This document shows positions 34,562 to 41,913 of a stretch of 64,000 nt of DNA, piece by piece (the first letter of the stretch is position 1; the number at the start of each line of letters is the position of its first letter). The notes below the pieces were generated by a model. The model was not told where the DNA came from. It saw nothing but the letters and a program-made list of their open reading frames with translations, and did not search any database. The DNA lies in the NCBI GenBank assembly GCA_965226545.1, contig OZ245364.1, forward strand, positions 1,984,001-2,048,000, given 5' to 3'. A program made the translations under genes and the position numbers. Origin of the DNA: JAHRAW01 sp965226545 (GTDB taxonomy: Bacteria > Pseudomonadota > Gammaproteobacteria > Arenicellales > Poriferihabitantaceae).

Positions 34562-35356
34562 TTACTCGGCTGATTCGTCAATCACATCGACGCCGGGCGG
34601 CGGCGAAAATTTAAACCGCGCATCAGAAATCGGCGCGTTTTCCTTTAACTCCATAAAACTGATTCGCGTGCGTTGCCCGAGCGCGTCGATTAATTCCATC
34701 AAACGCAAGCGATTGTTTTCGAAACCGACGCGCACTTCGGTAAACGCGCCGCCGTCATCGGCCGGCAACAAGTTAACCCAATCAAACCCCCCTTGCCGCC
34801 CGATATCGACCAACCGATACGCGTCGCCAACGCCGCGTCCGGCAAGCAACATCGCCGGGGTGCGCCCCAAGGTGCGCGCTTGATTGCGCACGGTCACCTG
34901 TTCCAACTCGACATCGAACAACCAAATGCGTTCGCCGTCGCCGACAATTTGCTGCGGCTCCGGCGGGTCGTAATTCCAACGGAATTTGCCCGGACGTTTT
35001 ATCCACAAAGTGCCGCGACTGCCGTCGAGCGTGGTTAAGTTTTCATCCAACACCTCCTGCCCGAAGCGCGCCTGAAAGGTGTCGATGTCATTAAAAAACC
35101 GCTCAAACGCCGCCCGCCCCGAACCGGCAAACGCCGGTTGGACGGTGAATGCGAGAGTCAGGGCAAGTGCGAGCGCAAGTACAAGCGTAGATGTCACTGT
35201 AACTGTAACTGCAGATGCAACCGTCGCTGACGGCGTTGATGTCGTTGCCGACGATGCCGCCGCCGACGGCGACGCGATTGCAACAGTGCCACGCCCTCGA
35301 CAATGTCGACGGCGGTGCCGGCGTTTAATCGCGCAGGTCACAAAGTTCGCTTTCAT
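34562..35356 (-). CDS. lolA: Outer-membrane lipoprotein carrier protein LolA
   Basis: The mature part (GSGRAAFERFFNDIDTFQAR, GTLWIKRPGKFRWNYDPPEP, QQIVGDGERIWLFDVELEQV) is a clear periplasmic LolA that ferries lipoproteins from LolCDE to LolB. The predicted cut is after QPAFA. The leader before it is unusually long: from ATG 35356 it has a very basic stretch, then a Ser/Ala/Thr tract and VTVTVTS encoded by GTAACT-type hexamers, then a repetitive LALALALTLAF core. ATG 35377 is an equally possible start. Placed between ftsK and serS as in E. coli. Confidence 0.9.
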   Translation of the reverse strand: MKANFVTCAIKRRHRRRHCRGRGTVAIASPSAAASSATTSTPSATVASAVTVTVTSTLVLALALALTLAFTVQPAFAGSGRAAFERFFNDIDTFQARFGQEVLDENLTTLDGSRGTLWIKRPGKFRWNYDPPEPQQIVGDGERIWLFDVELEQVTVRNQARTLGRTPAMLLAGRGVGDAYRLVDIGRQGGFDWVNLLPADDGGAFTEVRVGFENNRLRLMELIDALGQRTRISFMELKENAPISDARFKFSPPPGVDVIDESAE

Positions 35357-35489
35357 TAATAAATGCACAATGTTCATTGTCGTCAATTTGGTTACCGTCG
35401 TTACCATCATCACAGAATCTCTGTCGAAACTTAAGTCACTATTAATGCAACAGTCACAGTCCAATTCACTGTCACTGTTACTACAACCA

Positions 35490-37772
35490 TCAATCCGCCG
35501 GCGGTTGCGCCGCCAGCACTTCGCGCTTGCCGTTTTCGGACGGGCTGACCACGCCGCTTTGTTCCATTGTCTCAATCATGCGCGCGGCGCGGTTGTAGCC
35601 GACGCGCAAGGCGCGCTGCAACGATGAAATCGATGCGCGCCGACTTTGCGTTACAAACTTGACCGCTTGGTCGTATAACGGATCGCTTTCGGCGGTAGCG
35701 CCGGATGATGCATCGGCATCGGGCGCGCCTTCGGTCACCTCATGCAAATAATTCGGCGCGCCTTGTTGTTTAAGATGCGCGACCACGCCGGCGACTTCTT
35801 CATCGGATACAAACGAACCATGCACGCGCACCATCGGCGCACCGCCCGGCGGTTGATACAACATATCGCCCTGCCCGAGCAATTGTTCGGCGCCCATTTG
35901 ATCGAGCACCGTGCGCGAATCGGCGCGCGATGATACTTGAAACGCAATCCGCGTCGGCACATTCGCCTTAATTAACCCGGTCACAACATCGACCGACGGT
36001 CGCTGCGTCGCCAACACCAGATGAATGCCGGCGGCGCGCGCGCGTTGCGCGATGCGGATGATAATCTCCTCGATTTTTTTGCCGACGCTCATCATTAAAT
36101 CGGCAAGTTCATCGACGATGACGACGATGTACGGCAACGTGCGCAAGGCTTCGGCTTCGCTCGATTCATCAGCCAACGGGTCGAGCAACGGTTCGCCGGC
36201 TTCGACCGCTTGATAAATTCGTTTATTGTAGCCGTTGATGTTGCGCACGCCCAACGCCGCCATTAATCGAAACCGCCGGTCCATCTCGCCGATGCACCAA
36301 CGCAACGATTGCGCGGCTTTATTCATGTCGGTGACCACCGGCGTGAGCAAATGCGGCACGCCGTCGTAGCCGGACAATTCCAAAAATTTTGGGTCGACCA
36401 TCAGCAAGCGCACTTGTTCGGGCGAGGCTTTATACACGATGCTTAATATTAATGCGTTGATGCACACCGACTTGCCCGAGCCGGTGGTGCCGGCGATTAA
36501 TACATGCGGCATTTTTTGCAAATCGCTGATGACCGGATTGCCGGCGATGTCCTTGCCGAGCACCATCGACAACGGCGACGCGGTTTTTTCATAGGCTTGC
36601 GACGACAAGCCTTCTACCAAGCGCACGACTTCGCGGCTTTGATTCGGTATCTCGACGCCGATGACGCTCTTGCCGGCGATGTTGTCGACCACGCGCACGC
36701 TTTCGACCGACAACGACCGCGCCAAATCGCGCGCCAACGCAACGATTTGTCCGGCGCGCACGCCGGGCGCGGGATTGATTTCGAATCGCGTTATGACCGG
36801 CCCGGGCTGCACCGCATCGACCGTAACTTCGACATTGAAATCCTTTAATTTTTTCACCAACAACCGCGACATCGTCTCCAACTCATCGCGCGAATAACCG
36901 TCGGGCGCGGCGGTTGGCGATTCGAGCAACGACAACGGCGGCAAGTCGGCGGCGCCGGTTTCAAACAAATTAACTTGACGTTCCTTATGCGGACGTTCGC
37001 CTTGCCGCGCAGTCGATGCGCGCACCGCAATTTTCGGCGGCGTGCGATGCAATTTTTCGCGCAGTTGCCGCATCTGCATGCGCCGTTGTTTGCGCACCCC
37101 GGCGCCGCGTCGTCTATCCGATTGTTTTTCGAATTGCGCGCGCACCCATGCGACCAAACCAAACGCGCGATAGCCGATGACATCCATTAAATGCAACCAG
37201 GAAAATTGCGCGGTCAAAGTAACGCCGCCGATGAAGGCAACCAAAAAAATTAAGGTCGCGCCGATTGCACCAAACTCGGCGGATAACGGTTGCGCGATAA
37301 ACCGCCCGAGGATGCCGCCGGCGTAAAACGGATGGCGTTCACCGAGCGGGAAATACATTTGTTCCAACCCGCAAACGCCGAGCGTCGCCAAGATAAAGCC
37401 GCCGCACGCCCACAACACGCTGCGCGATTCGATAGATTCGAGGTGCGCTTGACGAATCCGCCAACCCAACACGCCCAACAACCCCGCCAACCAAATCGCG
37501 CTCTGCCCAAACGCACTAAACAACAAATCCGCAAGATACGCGCCAACCGGCCCGGCGCGATTAATCACCTCGCCATCGACGCCGCTATGCATCGGCCCCG
37601 GGTCGCTCGGTGAATAAGTCAACAACGCCACCGCCAAATAAACCAACGCCGCCAGCCAAGCAATCAGCGCCACTTCGCGCAACAATGCGGGCAGACGCCG
37701 CGAACTTTGCAACTCGGCGGTGTGTTTGGCGGTGCGCACAAAAACTTTTGATGGCGGTCCGATGAATTGCAA
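35490..37772 (-). CDS. ftsK: DNA translocase FtsK
   Basis: A 760-residue cell-division DNA pump. Four or five membrane segments fill residues 25-190 (e.g. LIAWLAALVYLAVALLTY); a short basic linker leads to the RecA-like motor with Walker A AGTTGSGKSVCINALI and Walker B YIVVIVDELADLMM; the C-terminal winged helix (gamma domain, SLQRALRVGYNRAARMIE) reads KOPS sites. The linker is short compared with E. coli, as in many other gammaproteobacteria. The start is uncertain: TTG 37772 or GTG 37739, no in-frame ATG fits. Confidence 0.95.
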   Translation of the reverse strand: MQFIGPPSKVFVRTAKHTAELQSSRRLPALLREVALIAWLAALVYLAVALLTYSPSDPGPMHSGVDGEVINRAGPVGAYLADLLFSAFGQSAIWLAGLLGVLGWRIRQAHLESIESRSVLWACGGFILATLGVCGLEQMYFPLGERHPFYAGGILGRFIAQPLSAEFGAIGATLIFLVAFIGGVTLTAQFSWLHLMDVIGYRAFGLVAWVRAQFEKQSDRRRGAGVRKQRRMQMRQLREKLHRTPPKIAVRASTARQGERPHKERQVNLFETGAADLPPLSLLESPTAAPDGYSRDELETMSRLLVKKLKDFNVEVTVDAVQPGPVITRFEINPAPGVRAGQIVALARDLARSLSVESVRVVDNIAGKSVIGVEIPNQSREVVRLVEGLSSQAYEKTASPLSMVLGKDIAGNPVISDLQKMPHVLIAGTTGSGKSVCINALILSIVYKASPEQVRLLMVDPKFLELSGYDGVPHLLTPVVTDMNKAAQSLRWCIGEMDRRFRLMAALGVRNINGYNKRIYQAVEAGEPLLDPLADESSEAEALRTLPYIVVIVDELADLMMSVGKKIEEIIIRIAQRARAAGIHLVLATQRPSVDVVTGLIKANVPTRIAFQVSSRADSRTVLDQMGAEQLLGQGDMLYQPPGGAPMVRVHGSFVSDEEVAGVVAHLKQQGAPNYLHEVTEGAPDADASSGATAESDPLYDQAVKFVTQSRRASISSLQRALRVGYNRAARMIETMEQSGVVSPSENGKREVLAAQPPAD

Positions 37773-37985
37773 TGAAGTTTACCACGTTGCGCGATGTTGC
37801 GTGCGGCAATGTTGTGATGATGCGCGGTAACTTTTGATGATGTTGCATCGACGTTGTAACTTTGTGCGGAAACTTTGTAACAAAGTTAAGCGGACATGCG
37901 CGAACATGTGGCGACTTTTTGACGGTATTGCATCGACATTGTGACTATGTGCGACAACGTTGTAACGACAATGCACCGCACGAAC
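37773..37985. repeat. Intergenic region with a repeated roughly 31-base word and a small inverted repeat
   Basis: The word starting TTGCATCGACGTTGTAACTT near 37844 recurs as TTGCATCGACATTGTGACTA near 37928, about 84 bases later. In between, AACTTTG and CAAAGTT form a 7-base hairpin with a 3-base loop. It lies between rluC (ending at 37986) and ftsK (starting at 37772 or 37739, reading away), so it may contain the ftsK promoter region or the end of the rluC transcript. Confidence 0.55.
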
Positions 37986-38993
37986 TTATTCCCGCAACGC
38001 CGTCAACACATCGACCAACGCCTCCGGCAACGGCGCATGCACCTGCAACACTTTGCCGCTGTGCGGATGATGCAACCGCAACGTTTCGGCATGCAAAAAC
38101 AATCGCGTTAAACCAAATTTTTTCATTGCGCGATTGAAGGCGAAATCGCCGTGGCGTTTGTCGCCGGCGATTGGATGGTTAATTAACGATGCATGCGCGC
38201 GCGCTTGATGCATGCGGCCGGTTACTAAACGAATCGATATCAAGGTGCAAGGCGGTGCATCCGTCGATTGTGAATCGCCAAACACTTCGCGCGGTGCAAA
38301 CACGCTGACCGCTTCGCGCGCCGTTGATGATGCATCGCGCGCGAGCGATTCATCGATGCGGCGTTCGCCGCCTTGCCATGCGCCGGCGAGTAGCGCGAGA
38401 TAATGTTTATGCATCGAGCGTTGTTGCAGTTGCGTCTGCACGCCGCGCAATGCATCGCGCGATTTGGTCAGCACCAAACAACCCGAAGTGTCGCGGTCCA
38501 ATCGATGCGCCAACTGCAGATGCGGTGCATCGCGCAATTGACGCAATGATTCAATCACGCCGCTCGGCGCAAAACTTCCGCCATGCACCGCCAGCCCTGC
38601 GGGTTTATCGATGATTAATAATTGCGCATCTTCATGCAACACTTCGATGGCGGCGCACAATGCACTCGGTGGTGCGACGGTGGGTGCACTCGTTCGAATC
38701 GGCGGAATGCGCAATCGGTCGCCGGCGGATAATTTATACGGCGCACGTATGCGCGCGCCGTTGACGCGCACTTCGCCGCTGCGCAAGGCGCGATATAAAC
38801 GACTCTTCGGTACGCCCTTTAATCGTTTGAATAAAAAATTATCGATGCGCTGTCCGGCGTGTTCGGCGTCGATGTCGACAAACTCGACTTGCGCTTTGCT
38901 TCGATTTTCATTGTCGGTTGTAATTTTTTTTGTACGCTTACTTGCACTTTTGTTTTTATGTTGGCTTTTATTTTTACTTTCACGAACACCCAT
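37986..38993 (-). CDS. rluC: Ribosomal large-subunit pseudouridine synthase RluC/RluD type
   Basis: A 335-residue RluA-family pseudouridine synthase. A Lys/Asn-rich start leads into an S4 RNA-binding domain (IDNFLFKRLKGVPKSRLYRAL) and the catalytic domain with LAHRLDRDTSGCLVL, whose Asp is the nucleophile, then KHYLALLAGAW and RLVTGRMHQARAHASLINHP. RluC modifies 23S rRNA positions 955, 2504 and 2580 in E. coli. The ATG at 38993 overlaps the stop of the upstream oxidoreductase as TGATG, which fixes the start and suggests coupling. Confidence 0.93.
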   Translation of the reverse strand: MGVRESKNKSQHKNKSASKRTKKITTDNENRSKAQVEFVDIDAEHAGQRIDNFLFKRLKGVPKSRLYRALRSGEVRVNGARIRAPYKLSAGDRLRIPPIRTSAPTVAPPSALCAAIEVLHEDAQLLIIDKPAGLAVHGGSFAPSGVIESLRQLRDAPHLQLAHRLDRDTSGCLVLTKSRDALRGVQTQLQQRSMHKHYLALLAGAWQGGERRIDESLARDASSTAREAVSVFAPREVFGDSQSTDAPPCTLISIRLVTGRMHQARAHASLINHPIAGDKRHGDFAFNRAMKKFGLTRLFLHAETLRLHHPHSGKVLQVHAPLPEALVDVLTALRE

Positions 38994-40276
38994 CAACCGA
39001 AACGGTCCATCAACCGCCGCACACTCATCGCCACTACCAACGCCGGCGTACGCAACCACGCACCGCCGGGAAAAGCACGATGCGCAATCGCATTAAAACA
39101 TTGCAATGCAACATCATCACCCAACACACCGTCCGCCAACAACTTGCCGCAATAACCGCTCAACGCCATGCCCTGCCCGGAATATCCTTGCACATACCAA
39201 CTGCACGAATCCAATCGACCGATTTGCGGTGCGCGGTTCATCGTGATGGCGACATAGCCGCCCCAGGAATAATCGACGCGCGCGTTCGCCAACTGCGGAA
39301 ATGCGCGCGTCATCCGCCCGCGTAAAGCGCGCGTTAAACGCGAAGGTGAAAGCCCGGCATAACTGACTCGTCCGCCAAACAACATCCGCCAATCGGCCGA
39401 CAAACGAAAATAATCCAACACCAAGTTGGTGTCGGCGACGGCTGCATCGTTTGCGATTAATGCGCGTGCGCGCGATTCGCCGAGCGGTTCGGTTGCGATG
39501 ATGCAAGTCGCCACCGGCATCATCATCTTCGCCAATCTCGACTCGAGACGATGCAGATACGCGTTGCATGCATACACCACTTGTTCGCAATCCAACGTCG
39601 CTTGTTCGGTGTGTATGCGCATGCCATGCGCGACAGTTTCGATTCGCAATGCGCGGCTGTTGGCATGCAATCGCGCGCCGGCATGTTGCGCGGCGGATGC
39701 CAAACCAAGCGTGTAATTAAGCGGATGCAAATGTCCGCTGCCTGCATCGAACGCCGCGCCGTAATATAAATCGCTCGCCAACACTTCGCGCAATTCATCG
39801 CGCTCGAGATACTGCATTTCATAACCGTATTGCGCCGACAAATGCGCGCAAGATTCATGCAATTCGCGCGCGCGTTTTTTGTTGGTGGCGACATGCAGAT
39901 AATTCCATTTTAAATCGCAATCGATTTGATGTTGATGAATGCGATTGCGCAACAAGTCCATCGCCGCCATCGAATGCGTCCACAATTCGCGCGCCGCCGA
40001 CTTGCCGGCCAATTTTTCAATCGTACTTTGCTCGGCGCAATAGCCCGGCATGATTTGCCCGCCGCTGCGCCCGGATGCGCCCCAACCGAATTGATGCGAT
40101 TCGAGTACAACGACATCGACGCCGCGTTCGGCCAAATGCAATGCCGTCGATACGCCGCTGATGCCGCCGCCGATAACCGCAACCGCGGCGCGTTGTGCAC
40201 CGCGCAATGGAGTCGTAACCGGCGGCGGATGCGCGCTGGCTTGATAATATGAATCGGCGTGGTCTTCGAGATTCAT
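38993..40276 (-). CDS. FAD-dependent amine oxidoreductase (PuuB-like)
   Basis: A 427-residue DAO-family flavoprotein. N-terminal AVAVIGGGISGVSTALHLAERG binds FAD; DVVVLESHQFGWGASGRSGGQIMPGY is characteristic of gamma-glutamylputrescine oxidase (PuuB) and relatives, as are the C-terminal DYSWGGYVAITMNRAPQIG and VQGYSGQGMALSGYCGKLLA. It is divergent from the glutamine-synthetase-like gene, its likely partner: ligation of an amine to glutamate followed by oxidation. A methylated amine or a polyamine could be the substrate. Confidence 0.87.
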   Translation of the reverse strand: MNLEDHADSYYQASAHPPPVTTPLRGAQRAAVAVIGGGISGVSTALHLAERGVDVVVLESHQFGWGASGRSGGQIMPGYCAEQSTIEKLAGKSAARELWTHSMAAMDLLRNRIHQHQIDCDLKWNYLHVATNKKRARELHESCAHLSAQYGYEMQYLERDELREVLASDLYYGAAFDAGSGHLHPLNYTLGLASAAQHAGARLHANSRALRIETVAHGMRIHTEQATLDCEQVVYACNAYLHRLESRLAKMMMPVATCIIATEPLGESRARALIANDAAVADTNLVLDYFRLSADWRMLFGGRVSYAGLSPSRLTRALRGRMTRAFPQLANARVDYSWGGYVAITMNRAPQIGRLDSCSWYVQGYSGQGMALSGYCGKLLADGVLGDDVALQCFNAIAHRAFPGGAWLRTPALVVAMSVRRLMDRFG

Positions 40277-40312
40277 TTTTAATTTAACTTTGTGGTAACT
40301 TTTGACGGGTTA

Positions 40313-40356
40313 ACTTGAGTTAACTTATGCACTTACTTGAGTTAACTTTCGCACTT
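40313..40356. promoter_or_regulatory. Two tandem 22-base direct repeats in a divergent promoter region
   Basis: ACTTGAGTTAACTTATGCACTT (40313-40334) is followed immediately by a copy differing at two bases (40335-40356). Each holds the palindromic core GTTAAC. The 22-base phasing, about two DNA turns, and position between two divergent amine-catabolism genes suggest regulator binding sites. TTGACA at 40355-40360 overlaps the end. Confidence 0.55.
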
Positions 40357-40403
40357 GACAAAACAACACACTTGCGCCCGCTTTGTGTAATAATCGCAAT
40401 TAT

Positions 40404-41786
40404 ATGGTTGCCGCGCCAAAAAACAAACCCGCCGCCAAGCCAAGCGCCCTTCCGGCCGACTTGCGCAAATGGCTCAATGACAACGCCATTGAAGAAATCG
40501 AATCGGTCGTCGCCGACATGACCGGCGTTGCGCGCGGCAAGATTCTGCCGGCGCGCAAGTATTGCGAAGAGGTCGGCTTGCGTTTGCCGGAAAGCGTATT
40601 CGCGCAAACCGTCAACGGCGATTATCCGCATCACATGGGCGTGCTCGGCGAAGCCGACGGCGACTTGTTCCTAAAACCCGATGCATCGACCGTGCGTTTG
40701 CTGCCGTTTGCCGCGCGTCCGAGCGCGGTGATTATCCACGATTGTTGCGACGCCGTTGGTGCGCCGGTGCCGTTTGCGCCGCGCCAAGTGTTGCGCAATG
40801 TGTTGGCGTTATACGCCGAGCGCGGTTGGTTGCCGCAGGTTGCGCCGGAGGTCGAGTTTTATTTGGTCAAGCCAAACATCGACGCCGACTATCCGCTCGA
40901 GCCGCCGGTCGGTCGTTCCGGACGCGCCGAAAGCGGACGGCAAGCGTTTAGCATCGATGCGGTCAATGAATTCGATTCGTTGTTCGAAGAGTTGTACGCC
41001 TGTTGCGACGCGCAGGACATTAATATGGAGACGTTGATTCACGAATCCGGCGCCGCGCAAATGGAGATTAATTTATTGCACGGCGACGCGTTGGAATTGG
41101 CTGACCAAGTGTTTTTGTTTAAGCGCGCGTTGCGACAAGTGGCGATGCGTCATAAAATTTACGGCACGTTTATGGCGGCGCCGCTCGAAGGTCAACCCGG
41201 CAGTGCGTTGCATATTCATCAAAGCATCGTCGACAAAAACGGGCGGAACATTTTTAGCGACGCAGACGGCGGCGAGAGCGCATTGTTTAAACATTTCATC
41301 GGCGGCTTGCAAAAATACTTGCCGGCGGCAACCGCGTTATGCGCGCCGAATGTAAACTCGTATCGACGATTGGCGCCGGATGAATTCGTCTCGCCGGTCA
41401 ACATCGAATGGGGGTATGACAACCGCACCGCCGGCTTGCGCATACCGCAATCCGAACCGCAATCGCGCCGCATCGAGAATCGAATCTGCGGCGCCGATGT
41501 TAATCCCTATCTCGCCATCGCCGCATCGTTGGCGTGCGGCTATCTCGGCATGCGCGATTCGATTGAACCGAATCCGCCGGTCGTCGAACACGCCGGCAAA
41601 CTGCCGACGACGTTGCCGCACACGTTGCGCGAAGCGGTCGAAGAATTGCGCAATTGCGCACCGCTTGGCGAAGTGCTCGGCCCGACTTTTGTGCAGTTAT
41701 ACAGCAACGTCAAGCAACATGAATACAACACTTTCTTAAGCGTGATTAGCGCATGGGAACGCGAACATTTGTTGTTGAATGTATAA
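40404..41786 (+). CDS. Glutamine-synthetase-family gamma-glutamyl-amine ligase (PuuA-like)
   Basis: A 460-residue GS-fold enzyme starting at ATG 40404 with a likely 3-5-base leader. Conserved GS elements are APEVEFYLV, the acidic metal-binding segment GAAQMEINLLHGD, GSALHIHQSI (the HxH region), PNVNSYRRL and the Arg-rich NRTAGLRIP. The subfamily resembles gamma-glutamylputrescine synthetase and gamma-glutamylmethylamide synthetase rather than nitrogen-assimilating GlnA; the adenylylated-Tyr loop of GlnA is not evident. It probably supplies a glutamyl-amine to the divergent PuuB-like oxidase. Confidence 0.87.
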   Translation: MVAAPKNKPAAKPSALPADLRKWLNDNAIEEIESVVADMTGVARGKILPARKYCEEVGLRLPESVFAQTVNGDYPHHMGVLGEADGDLFLKPDASTVRLLPFAARPSAVIIHDCCDAVGAPVPFAPRQVLRNVLALYAERGWLPQVAPEVEFYLVKPNIDADYPLEPPVGRSGRAESGRQAFSIDAVNEFDSLFEELYACCDAQDINMETLIHESGAAQMEINLLHGDALELADQVFLFKRALRQVAMRHKIYGTFMAAPLEGQPGSALHIHQSIVDKNGRNIFSDADGGESALFKHFIGGLQKYLPAATALCAPNVNSYRRLAPDEFVSPVNIEWGYDNRTAGLRIPQSEPQSRRIENRICGADVNPYLAIAASLACGYLGMRDSIEPNPPVVEHAGKLPTTLPHTLREAVEELRNCAPLGEVLGPTFVQLYSNVKQHEYNTFLSVISAWEREHLLLNV

Positions 41787-41850
41787 TTTTTACGTTTTGG
41801 TTTTGATGTTACTATTTTGACTCGGTGTTGTAACTTGTAAAGTGTTTTAA

Positions 41851-41878
41851 CTTAAGTGGATTAATTTAAGTCGATTAA
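41851..41878. promoter_or_regulatory. Tandem 14-base repeats upstream of the dimethylglycine dehydrogenase-like gene
   Basis: The word YTTAAGTSGATTAA occurs twice head to tail (41851-41864, 41865-41878), ending 35 bases before the start codon. It could be an operator pair or part of the general short-repeat background. Confidence 0.4.
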
Positions 41879-41913
41879 ACATTGTCGCCCGCACTTAACT
41901 CATCGACACTGTC

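Noticed and set aside
40355..40394. TTGACA plus TAATAAT as the promoter of the PuuA-like gene
   Set aside because: The two boxes are 27 bases apart, too far for a sigma70 promoter; only the -10-like part may be real.
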